Part shown: positions 1 through 7,793 of the stretch, piece by piece
Position numbering within the stretch: position 1 is the stretch's first letter
How the letters are laid out: every line of letters begins with the position of its first letter
Source: Fragilaria radians
Lineage: Eukaryota > Bacillariophyta > Fragilariophyceae > Fragilariales > Fragilariaceae
Direction of reading: 5' to 3'
Assembly (NCBI GenBank): GCA_900642245.1
Contig: CAAAJI010000072.1
Coordinates: 87,975 to 102,568, forward strand
Length of the DNA: 14,594 bases
Program-made: the position numbers and the translations under genes
Notes under the pieces: generated by a model
What the model was told of the DNA's origin: nothing
The model's input: the letters and a program-made list of their open reading frames with translations, nothing else
Databases searched by the model: none

Positions 1-723
1 TTATGGTAGACTTTTGGTTTTTGAAATTTATTTAAGAAAAGGATAACTTTGAATTTTATCAGCAGGTGGGACTTAATATACAACTGGTCCCAAAAATTTG
101 TATCTGACAGAAATAAACGTGATACCATTCTCGAACTTTTAGCGATGTAGCACGCACATTGGAATATGCTTATTGCATTACACAATGTCATTAACTTTGA
201 ACTACAAGTTTCATCTTCTTAACGCTACATATTTGAAAACTATGAAATTGACATGTCGCAAATTTACGAAATAACATCTAGTTGCACCTAGCCAAAGTGA
301 TGAGGTTGAATCTCAACCGATGAAATTTGAAGAAAGAGCTAGCAACTACTATTCAGAAGGAAATAGAATCCAAAGATGGGTGTTTGCATTCTTAACATCC
401 GTCTGCAAATGGAAGGATAAAGATTCTTAAAAAGTGAAGTAAACCCCCCAAAAATGCATTTCAATGCAAAGCTTTGAGATCAACAGTGAATTTGTATCTC
501 TCCTGCAGGAGTGCTTTTGTGTAAAACTTAGAATAGAAAGAATTTCCTTCTTGTCTGTATATGTTTCCTCCTGCAAAATCGATTCTTTTTGAATCCGCGC
601 TTTCCTTTAACAAGTTGCAAACAAGACATCAGCATCCTTGTCAAGTCTCAAAGACTAATAATTAAAACTGTCAAGTTGTAAGAGAGCATGCTACAATCAT
701 AGAAAGGAATTATTGTTCACCAT
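1..723. other. CA 3' flank and unrecognised retroelement tail (unit 1)
   Basis: No gene is supported here. Bases 1 to about 110 match the 3' flank of the carbonic anhydrase genes (6517-6626 and 12994-13095). The rest lies downstream, in the retroelement's sense, of the RNase H remnant, where a tether and integrase would be expected. Minus-strand translation of about 300-720 is broken by stops and shows no integrase zinc finger or D,D-35-E pattern that I can recognise. A 90-codon minus frame is open in unit 3 (13340-13612) but is broken by stops here, so it is not treated as a gene. Confidence 0.6.
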
Positions 724-1161
724 TGAAAATATGTTTAAACATTCAGTTTGGATGCTTCTGTGTTTCTTTCTAGCATCCCAATTATTCAGTGGTTGTATAT
801 CATCTCTGGGACGTGTTGAGATTGCGCAAATAAAGGGTATGGGCTTTTCATCATGCAGAATAACTGCACCCAGCTGATGATCAGATGCTTCAGTATAGAA
901 TTGAAACGGTTTACTAGAATTTGGGTAGGATGAATGTATCTCAGTTCTAATATCCTTCTAAACTATTTCAAACTCCTGCTGATGCGTTGTAAGCCATTCA
1001 AACTTGACTTTGCTTGATGTTCGACTTGTCAATGGGGCTAGAAGCTCACTTATGCAAACATGCATGATGTGATGTTAGTTGATTGTGTTAGTATATTGGG
1101 GCAGTTTTCCTCTAGGGTTTGGAGCCTTATTCTTAAGGATGACTTCAATTTTATTGTATAC
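724..1161 (-). pseudogene. RT connection and RNase H remnant, unit 1
   Basis: Minus-strand pieces include KIEVILKNKAPNPRGKLP (near 1105-1155), LLAPLT...KVKFEWLTTHQQEFE (about 985-1045) and YTEASDHQLGAVILHDEKP (about 845-897), followed by KKHRSIQTECLNIF ending near 724. This is the thumb/connection to RNase H succession of Ty3/gypsy pol. The first catalytic acid, normally Asp in a TDASD-like motif, reads Glu here (codons at 880-894). Stops occur between the pieces. No tether or integrase follows. Confidence 0.85.
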
Positions 1162-1277
1162 TGATGGAATCCCTTTTCTGGTAGTTTAATTGCGCAGACA
1201 CTTTATTTTTTCTTCAAACTTCTATTGCTTTGGTGCATTGATTGTCATCTGAGCAGTTGAGAGCCTTATTAGAGCCA

Positions 1278-1770
1278 TCTCTAACTTGAGTCATCTTTGA
1301 AGTTGTTGCCTGTTAACATTATCCAATCATCAACATAGGAATTTAGATACTTCAAGTCTTTGGTTGATTTGGACATTATGTTTTGGAAAACATCGGAGCA
1401 ACTTTATGTTCTATGAACGAGAGTTTGCACATGTACTTTCCCTAGGGGAATACAAAATATTGTTTGAGCATCAACATCTAGTTTGATGTGATAGCAACCC
1501 ATATTTATATCTTGTACCATGACAAAGGAAAATCATTTTATCAATGGATCTTTTCTCCACTCATTGGTTTTGGAAATGGGTGATGTGTACCTAACATATT
1601 GAGTTTCTGAAATCAGACACAACCCTTAGAGTTCCATTTTTCTTGGCTATTGCAGATATTGGTGCAGTCCATTCAGAAGTGTAGTCTTTTCTGGGACACC
1701 AATATCCATCAACCTTGCAAATTCCTTGTGTAGCTGTTGCTCCACTGATCTAGGAGCAATATATGGATGC
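1278..1770 (-). pseudogene. Reverse transcriptase remnant, unit 1
   Basis: Minus-strand fragments in shifting frames match the fingers and palm of a Ty3/gypsy RT: HKEFARLMDIGVPEK, then after a frameshift SEWTAP and AKKNGTLRVVSDFR (1606-1640), then after another shift LNMLGTHHPFP, then DINMGCYHIKLDVDAQ (near 1450-1495), a stop, and SYVDDWIMLTGNNF with the catalytic Y-V-D-D codons at 1326-1337. At least three frameshifts and two stops make it inactive. Unit 1 keeps a 32-bp stretch (1517-1548) that is deleted in unit 2. Confidence 0.88.
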
Positions 1771-1874
1771 CCTGGACTAGCTTGGCTCCCTATAATGCTG
1801 GTGCCGGTACCAGTATCAGCTAGTGCTCTGAGCCAATATTCCTCCTGATTATCAATGAGGCTCACCACTAACTC
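1771..1874 (-). pseudogene. Aspartic protease remnant, unit 1
   Basis: The minus-strand frame contains EEYWLRALADTGTGTSII with the catalytic D-T-G triad codons at 1809-1817, the pattern of retrotransposon aspartic proteases that cut the gag-pol polyprotein. Only the N-terminal part survives. About 15 residues after the triad the frame runs straight into RT-like sequence (PYIAPRSVEQQL...), so most of the protease has been deleted. It lies in the 73-codon open frame at 1647-1868. Confidence 0.78.
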
Positions 1875-2203
1875 AGAGGTGGGGTGGTATGCTTATTTAG
1901 CTTTGATTTGTTAGATCTAAAATCAGTGGGAGAGGAAGCAACCTACTCCTCATTGTCATCACTAGTATTCGTTGAATTCATTTCTGTAGATTTTTAACGT
2001 TCCTCTCCTAAGAATTTGCAGTCTTTGCAGACTTCAATTGCCTTTAGATCAAAATCTCCCAAACCTCTTTCCGGGAGCAGCTTTAGCTTCAAAATGAGCT
2101 TTTTTGCGTTGTTTTGCCCTAGCAGTTGCTTGACAATGGATTGCGTTGTGGTTTCTTTTGTCACAATACTGTCACTATAGGTTGGAAAGCTTCCTAACTT
2201 TAT
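1875..2203 (-). pseudogene. gag 3' part with zinc-knuckle remnant, unit 1
   Basis: The nucleocapsid portion binds RNA through a CCHC zinc knuckle. On the minus strand the segment CDKRNHNAIHC (2133-2165) keeps the C-x4-H-x4-C half of a C-x2-C-x4-H-x4-C knuckle. The preceding codons are TAG TGA, where a Trp-Cys pair would be expected, so the first cysteine appears to have become a stop. A basic stretch (AKQRKKAHFEAKAAPGK, about 2075-2125) follows, as in related gag proteins. An acidic, Ser/Thr-rich stretch (STNTSDDNEE, about 1947-1980) precedes the protease and is also broken by a stop. Confidence 0.75.
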
Positions 2204-2208
2204 TTACC
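2204..2208. repeat. Target-site duplication TTACC, left (unit 1)
   Basis: Five bases immediately left of the solo LTR, repeated at 2745-2749 immediately right of it. Confidence 0.85.
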
Positions 2209-2744
2209 TGACATACCTTTGAGTTAAGTTTGTTAAGGTAATACCTACCACTATCGCTTGTAAGCAATACAGTCTAGCAATAATACAATAGGTTGCTAAG
2301 ACTCAGAGATTTGTGGGTGTACCGATACTGAAGACGTCTTACTCATCTAAATCTAGAATAAGCTACATAGTTAACTATTCTTTCCAAGCCTTCCACAAAT
2401 TCAATAAAGCCATAGTCTTATATGAATTAGTGATGCCTCAATAATGCTTAAAACGAGAAAATCATGTCACATCTCATCAGAACCGTTATATCTACACGGT
2501 AGGAATAATTATTCCAGATTCCCAAAAAACTAGGGGGGATCTATCAAGATTCATGATTCATGAAGCTAAGTTTTGAATCTAAAATCACATAAGCCTAGAG
2601 GCTAAGTGTTAATCCTAACACGTAAGCTAAATAGACTACGTGGTCAACGGAACACGTTCATAGTAAGTTCACAAGAGATCTAATGTAAAAGTAACTTAGA
2701 TAATAATTTCCAATTTGTATAAACTCTTAGAGCAGCTTAGAGCA
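2209..2744. mobile_element. Solo LTR nested in gag, unit 1
   Basis: A 536-bp segment starts with TGACATACC and ends with CTTAGAGCA, so it has the TG...CA ends of a long terminal repeat. It is flanked on both sides by the same 5 bases, TTACC (2204-2208 and 2745-2749), a typical LTR-retrotransposon target duplication. Removing it together with one TTACC brings gag into register: a TVTSSVG-like segment on one side and a KVRKLSN...CDKRNHN segment on the other. No internal coding region is present, as expected after LTR-LTR recombination. The right end carries CTTAGAGCA twice (2726-2734 and 2736-2744). Its parent family and orientation cannot be told from the sequence. Confidence 0.87.
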
Positions 2745-2749
2745 TTACC
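2745..2749. repeat. Target-site duplication TTACC, right (unit 1)
   Basis: Five bases immediately right of the solo LTR, identical to 2204-2208. The pair marks insertion of the LTR element into the older gag remnant. Confidence 0.85.
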
Positions 2750-3539
2750 TACGCTACTGGTCACGGTTTTCTCATTATCTATTGGTATTAATGGAGATGG
2801 GCAACTTATGCGTTAGAGTTTTCCTAAGTTCTCCAAACGCTTGAAGTAAGAAACCAATTCTTATAGAAACATCTCAAAAATATCAATACTAGCAGCCACC
2901 ATTGCTTCATGCCATTCTGGAGCCTTAGTTTGATCTGAATTTCAATTATCGCTTGATGGTCCGACTGTTTAGGATGCTCTTCAGGGGGAAAAAACAGTAA
3001 GTAATGGTTGACATCATTCAACCTCTCTACAAATGTTGAACACTAGTAGAGGGTTAAAATAAAGAAACCCCTTATCGTATAATATTTTTGTTTGTGGATA
3101 CTGCGCCTAGGAATGTGTTCTAAGCCTATGCCTCTAATTACTAACACCAAGAGATTATTGTTAGGATGCCCAGTATCGTCAATATCCAACCTCCTCTTCA
3201 AATGATGCTCAAATCGAAGGTAATGCTTGACCCTTCAACAATGTTCAAAACATCTTGCTTGTGTCTGCAGTTTCCTTGAGTGGCACCAGGGTCTAAACCT
3301 CACGGAAAGCCATCAAACACTTGATCCAGTCCTCTGGGCACCCATCCTTGAAGACTACGTAGTGTCGGGCATACTTGGAAACTGGGTTATCTGAATCTAT
3401 ATAGAACTCCAAATGATGTGATCAGTCTTGCCTATCTCTGCACCCTCCGCCTTCTTCATCTTTGATAGAAGCCAAATGGGGGTTCACGCAAAGACGCAGT
3501 CAAGATGTTGCCAGATTTCACAAACTTATTCAATGACAT
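2750..3539 (-). pseudogene. gag remnant (capsid part), unit 1
   Basis: The fragment encodes the structural polyprotein portion that forms the retrotransposon capsid. Pieces in different minus-strand frames include VVFKDGCPEDWIKCLMAF (near 3310-3370), TLLKGQAL, a RRxxxKQKYY-type segment, VERLNDVNHYLLFFP (near 2990-3030), KAPEWHEAM (near 2905-2935) and YFKRLENL (near 2833-2856). They follow the order I remember for gag proteins of stramenopile Ty3/gypsy elements. In-frame stops (for example directly after CLMAFREV) and at least three frameshifts break it. The 65-codon open frame at 2824-3021 is only one surviving stretch, and it runs out of frame after its first half. The 3' part of gag continues beyond the nested solo LTR. 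Confidence 0.8.
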
Positions 3540-4948
3540 TTTTCAGATTGATGCGCAGCTGAACAAAGTGTGATCACAGGGCTCAATGCTGAACAATGAA
3601 ATTCTGATCTAATTTAGAGTATTTCTATAATTTGACTTTGTATCCTCTTGTACCTTCAATTCTTGTGAAGTGTGTCAGTCTTTTATTTTCTTGAATTTTC
3701 AACCGTCATGACAAGATGTATGGTATCTTCAATCCATACAAAGAGTTGGATTGGAAAATGATTTGAATCAATAACATTTTATCTAATTAGACGATAAAAA
3801 CAATATTCAGTCATCGTATCAATGTGCAATCAAGAGCAAGAATGGCAGAAATAAGAAACCAAGCAAAACGATTGTTATTGAACCAGTAAGGGATCATGAA
3901 AACTACAACACTAATCATTAAATGGAATAAATGGAGTTCAACAAAATGGGGAGAATTAAATAGATGGAATCTATTCCGCAAACAGAGCTTATTGATTTGG
4001 CAATCAAATGCAACTTTATAGTATTGAACATATCAGAAAAATGATCAGGAATATGTTTATAACATTTATGCATCATTTAGGAATAGCAAGTAATCCGTTC
4101 CAGAACTCTTTCCAGAATTTCATATCAAATGATGAGTACAGTTTGCCACCATGGACAAAGATGATATATGACTTCTATAAACAAAAGTACGGAAAGTATT
4201 TTGTAAAAACAAAGTATATTATAAAACAGTTACGATGCTCTGAGATAACTCAAACGAAGTCCAGTATCTTCAAATTAACATCAATGAATATAGGGGAGCT
4301 TTTATGTGACTACAGAGATGGATAGTATAGTTAATGAAGCTAAGAGAAAAAGAGATAGTTAAATGTACAGTAGCTAACAGGCAGAACATACTAGAATGTG
4401 AAATGTTGGCCATGAACTTAAAAGCAATCAAAGTAATGAAAAAAATTCAAATCAGTGTAGGGATATCAAAGTGAGCATTCACAAGAGCTTATGAATCAAA
4501 TTAAAAATACCGAAGATTTAATTTGCCCATACAGCATTCAAACAACAGAAACAATTCTTTATTACATAAATGTAGGCAGCATTTTTGTAAACGAAATCCC
4601 ACCCGAAAATTGATTTAGTTGATTTAGAAATATTGAAATGCCGGGTCTCTTTGTTTAAGTTTTCCAGATTACGACAAATTGATGAATGTAAATTCTTGAC
4701 ATCGTTTTCCTCCAATATTTGAAGATGTGCTCGCACCTTCCCACCTTCACTTTGTCAAGGAAGGTTATTTGAAATAAGAAACACTTGTCTAACGAACGGA
4801 TGAAAGATTGAACGGATCAGAAATTCGTTCACAGAGATCACACGATCCGTTCTGGAAGAGGAGCGACGATGCGTTCCGCCCCATTCTCGTCTCCTAAGGA
4901 TCATTTTCTCGACCTTTAGTTATCCTTATTAATATCCATATCATCACT
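3540..4948. other. Noncoding spacer and upstream region of CA gene 1
   Basis: I see no supported gene. A 105-codon plus frame at 4008-4325 is cut short in unit 2 by a single-base loss in an A run (71 codons), and a 72-codon minus frame at 4518-4736 is disrupted in unit 2 by three indels, so neither is conserved even between near-identical copies. The left part could contain the 5' LTR and leader of the antisense Ty3/gypsy element, but I could not find a primer binding site or a matching LTR. The right 160 bp carry a motif cluster described separately. Confidence 0.6.
4794..4852. promoter_or_regulatory. GAACGGATC motif cluster upstream of CA gene 1
   Basis: GAACGGAT occurs at 4794-4801 and GAACGGATC at 4810-4818. 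The exact reverse complement GATCCGTTC is at 4844-4852, and a one-mismatch relative, ATTCGTTC, is at 4823-4830. Four related 8-9-mers within 60 bp, in both orientations, about 100-155 bp before the start codon, look like binding sites for a dimeric regulator. No known factor is assigned. In unit 2 the first and last sites each carry one substitution. Confidence 0.4.
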
Positions 4949-6319
4949 ATGCGAGTTTCTACGCCCCTTTCACCCATCTATGTCATGACAATGGCGAGAT
5001 CAAATCCTAATCAAACGTTTACATATTCAGAGACTCATGGAAATATCTTTGGACCAGCAGACTGGGGACGTCTTCGTTGTGAATCTTCAAATTCCTCTTG
5101 TGTACGTGTTATTTGCGATAACATTTGTATACAGATTTGTTTTGTTTCCTTCCGCTAGATAAATATTTTCTCACGTTATTAATTTATTGTTTATGTTAAA
5201 TGTTTATGAATATTCTTAGCCCATGTATCCAGATCCATGGGAATGGATGGATCCACGAATCGCCCCAGAATGGAATAGAAACTCGTGTGTGAATTGCCGT
5301 CGCAGTACACCGTTGTGTCGAGAGCAGAAGCAATCACCCATTGCATTGTTGCGGAATGTTACTCAAATTCGTCGTTGTAAGGATCGACACAAGATGGCAT
5401 TTTTCTCTGGGAACTCTACCAACGTAACTGACTTGTCGTTTACTATTGAGCGCCATTCTCTTCGAACTTATCAGCCTCTTGACTGGGACGGAAATAGCAT
5501 TTATCAATATGCGGCTAATATTGATTTCAGTATGGGATTTCCAGATCCATGGCATTTGCTTTTCACAGATGTTAAAGTCCCTAGCGAACACACACAAGAT
5601 GGTAAACGTTACGACGCAGAAATCGTGTTGGTTCATGAATACTCCAACAAGGAACAAAATGAAAAACTGGTAAGGGCGCAACTTATTGCACCAGGAATTC
5701 TAAATCTACTGCAGTTTTCTCATACATATCTCGGGCTTCATAGATTGGAAATGTGGCGATTTTTCTTGAATCAGGCAATTCATCGGATCACTATGACTTT
5801 CTGGACTTGTATATTCAGAAATGGATGGAAGAAGAACGACGTATCTTGGATCATTGCCATGTGCAAAGAAATGCTACTACAAACACTCGAGTATTTCGTC
5901 GAAAATTCACCCCTTACGATTGGTTGAAGAAAGTTGCTACAGAGTATTATTTTAGGTATGAGGGATCTCAAACTGTACCACCCTGCTTTTCGCAGGCTGT
6001 GCATTGGCGCGTGATGAAAGATTCGATTCGTGTTGCTCCCCAACAGATTCAACAACTGGAGCAATTGATTGCTCGGCGCATAAACCCAAGCACATGTAGG
6101 TTGGACACTGCAGGTGCGATTCGGGCTGGATATAATGGAAAGAGCTTGAAGCTCGTAGATGTTAACCGTCCACTGCAGATTACATATCCAGCGCACAAGG
6201 CTGTGTTTTGTGAATGCAGCAATTGGGAATCAAAGATTGAGAAAGATCGTTTGTGGTGCAAGCTTCCGCGTGAGGAACGAGGAGTTTTGCCACATTGGAA
6301 GGAAGCCTTGCGGCAGTAA
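4949..6319 (+). CDS. Alpha-carbonic-anhydrase-like protein, copy 1 (three exons)
   Basis: Exons 4949-5101, 5220-5669 and 5744-6319 give 392 residues; both introns are phase 0 GT-AG. Family signatures in order: GNIFGPADWG (31-40), QSPI (89-92), IERHSL (127-132, His130 at the position-64-like site), the stretch around VPSEHTQ (171-177, gate Glu174), AEIVLVH (184-190), and YEGSQTVPPC (about 273-282, Thr278 as the position-199 equivalent). In my alignment the three zinc histidines are replaced by Asp168, Lys170 and Val187, so CO2 hydration is doubtful. Seven N-glycosylation sequons (N21, N48, N97, N116, N119, N213, N244) and many cysteines suggest a secreted protein; residues 3-16 are uncharged but a poor signal peptide. 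ATG 4949 is the first after an in-frame TAA and has A at -3. An upstream exon cannot be excluded. Confidence 0.88.
5102..5219 (+). other. Intron 1 of CA gene 1
   Basis: 118 bp, GTACGT donor after the TGT codon of Cys51 and TTCTTAG acceptor before CCC ATG, phase 0. It is AT-rich. Reading through gives a stop at 5156-5158, and splicing joins the GP.DWG part to the PDPWEW part as in the family. Nine of its 118 bases differ in copy 2, far more than in exon 2 or intron 2. Confidence 0.88.
5670..5743 (+). other. Intron 2 of CA gene 1
   Basis: 74 bp, GTAAGG donor after CTG (Leu201) and TTCATAG acceptor, phase 0. Splicing moves from the exon 2 frame to the exon 3 frame and produces NEKL-IGNVAIFLE, which fits the strand before the variable loop in alpha-CAs. 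An internal CAG at 5712-5714 would not restore the correct frame. All 74 bases are identical in copy 2. Confidence 0.88.
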
Positions 6320-7239
6320 AGATTTGGAAACCTTGTGCAGTTGTAAATGATTCAAAGATTTCTTTTTCGCTATAATTTGTTGCTTGACATTCTTTGGTGA
6401 TGGATATGTACAGCAATTGTGAGGAAGGATTGAAATTACACGATGAAAAAAGAATAAAAAAGTAAAATCTCTGTTTGAAAATTAGTCAATTGTAGCACAA
6501 CTATGGTCATTGGATTATGGTGGACGTTTGGTTTTTGAAATTGATTTAAGAAAAGGATAACTTTGAGATAACATCAGCAGGTAGGACTTGATTTACAACT
6601 GGTCCCAATAATTTGTATCTGACAGAAATAAACGTGATACGATTCGCGAACATTTTAGCGATGTAGCACGCACATTGGAATATGCTTATTGCATTACACA
6701 ATGTTATTAACTTTGAACTACAAGTTTCATCTTCTTAACGCTACATATTTGAAAACTATGAAATTGCCATGTCGCAAATTTACGAAAGAACATCTAGTTA
6801 TACTTAGCCAAAGTGACGAGGATGAAATTTGAACCGATGAAATTTGACGAAAGAGCTAGCGACTACTATTCAGAAGGAATTACAATCCAAAGATGGGTGT
6901 TTGCATTCTTAACATCCGTCTGCAAATGGAAGGATAAAGTGATTTAAAAAATGAAATAAACCCCCCAAAAGTGCATTTCAATGCAAAGCTTTGAGATCAA
7001 CAGTGAATGTGTATCTCTCCTGCGGGAGTGCTTTTGTGTAAAACTTAGAATAGAAAGAACTTCCTTCTTGTCTGTATATGTTTTCTCCTGCAATATCCAT
7101 CATTTTTGCAACTGGGCTTTCCTTTAACAAGTTGCAAACAAGACTTCAGCATCCTTGTCAAGTCTCAAAGACAAATAATTAACATGTCAAGTTGTAAGAG
7201 AGCATGCTACAATCATAGAAAGGAATTATTGTTCACCAT
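6320..7239. other. CA 3' flank and unrecognised retroelement tail (unit 2)
   Basis: Bases 6320-6516 are the 3' flank of CA gene 1 and match 12806-12993. Bases 6517-7239 are the counterpart of 1-723. No gene is supported. A plus frame at 7106-7393 lies antisense to the RNase H remnant and is not conserved in unit 1. Confidence 0.6.
6453..6458 (+). promoter_or_regulatory. Candidate polyadenylation signal, CA gene 1
   Basis: AATAAA 134 bp after the stop codon, in an A-rich stretch, conserved at 12939-12944. Transcript data would be needed to know the true cleavage site. Confidence 0.4.
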
Positions 7240-7677
7240 TGAAAATATGTTTAAACATTCAGTTTGGATGCTTCTGTGTTTCTTTCTAGCATACCAATTA
7301 TTCAGAGGTTGTATATCATCTCTGGGACGTGTTGAGATTGCGCAAATAAAGGGTATGGGCTTTTCATCATGCAGAATAACTGCACCCAGCTGATGATCAG
7401 ATGCTTCAGTATAGAATTGAAACGGTTTACTAGAATTTGGGTAGGATGAATGTATCTCAGTTCTAATATCCTTCTAAACTATTTCAAACTCCTGCTGATG
7501 CGCTGTAAGCAATTCAAACGTGACTTTGCTTGATGTTCGACTTGTCAATGGGGCTAGAAGCTCACTTATGCAAACATGCATGATGTGATGGTAGTTGATT
7601 GTGTTAGTATATTGGGGCAGTTTTCTTCTAGGGTTTGGAGCCTTATTCTTAAGGATGACTTCAATTTTATTGTATAC
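7240..7677 (-). pseudogene. RT connection and RNase H remnant, unit 2
   Basis: Counterpart of 724-1161. TEASD codons at 7396-7410 again have Glu for the first catalytic Asp. Stops separate the connection part from RNase H. Confidence 0.83.
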
Positions 7678-7793
7678 TGATGGAATCCCTTTTCTGGTAG
7701 TTAAATAGCGCAGACACTTTATTTTTTCTTCAAACTTCTATTGCTTTGGTGCATTGATTGTCATCTGAGCAGTTGAGAGCCTTATTAGAGCCA

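Larger units (their letters stand above)
724..3539 (-). mobile_element. Degenerate Ty3/gypsy-type retrotransposon, unit 1
   Basis: Read on the minus strand, fragments of a gag-pol polyprotein occur in Ty3/gypsy order: gag from a possible Met codon at 3537-3539, nucleocapsid zinc knuckle near 2133-2177, protease DTG at 1809-1817, reverse transcriptase with SDFR (1606-1617) and YVDD (1326-1337), then connection and RNase H (about 724-1161). The RT to RNase H order with integrase expected last is typical of Ty3/gypsy and unlike Ty1/copia. Reading frames are interrupted by many stops and frameshifts. Integrase and flanking LTRs were not found. A second LTR element is inserted in gag. The element is antisense to the CA genes and cannot be autonomous. 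Confidence 0.88.
1..6516. repeat. Tandem repeat unit 1 (CA gene plus dead retroelement)
   Basis: This block recurs almost base for base at 6517-12993. The offset is 6516 bp at the left end, 6484 bp after a 32-bp deletion in unit 2, 6481 bp in the middle and 6486 bp at the gene, so only a few small indels separate the copies. It begins (ttatggt...gtttggtttttgaaatt) in sequence that lies about 200 bp downstream of the carbonic anhydrase stop codon in the following unit. The left 110 bp differ more from unit 2 than unit 2 differs from unit 3 over the same stretch. The unit boundary is arbitrary, as in any tandem array, and was set at the window start. Confidence 0.95.

Noticed and set aside
1278..1868. 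Ty1/copia assignment for the antisense element
   Set aside because: The order protease, RT, RNase H with no integrase between protease and RT, and the RT motif style, fit Ty3/gypsy.
2209..2744. Spliceosomal intron or MITE as explanation for the 536-bp block in gag
   Set aside because: The ends are TG...CA with 5-bp duplications rather than GT-AG, there are no terminal inverted repeats beyond TG/CA, and the length suits an LTR.
4008..4325. 105-codon plus frame upstream of CA gene 1
   Set aside because: Truncated in unit 2 by a one-base loss although the units are nearly identical; no recognisable motif.
4518..4736. 72-codon minus frame in the spacer
   Set aside because: Unit 2 has several indels of 10-17 bp inside it that destroy the frame.
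5334..5681. 115-codon minus frame, and a similar one at 11820-12167
   Set aside because: Lies antisense within CA exon 2 and is open only because exon 2 is conserved; the sense strand carries the family motifs.
5223..5927. A single 234-codon plus frame read straight through from exon 2
   Set aside because: After codon 149 the family similarity stops and continues in another frame from 5744; GT-AG splicing of 5670-5743 explains this, so the downstream part of this frame is intron and out-of-frame exon 3.
5780..6196. 138-codon minus frame (and 12266-12682), plus the shorter 6049-6261, 6180-6416, 12535-12747 and 12666-12965
   Set aside because: Antisense shadows of CA exon 3, with no recognisable domain.
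7106..7393. 95-codon plus frame with a hydrophobic stretch
   Set aside because: Antisense to the RNase H remnant and not open in unit 1.
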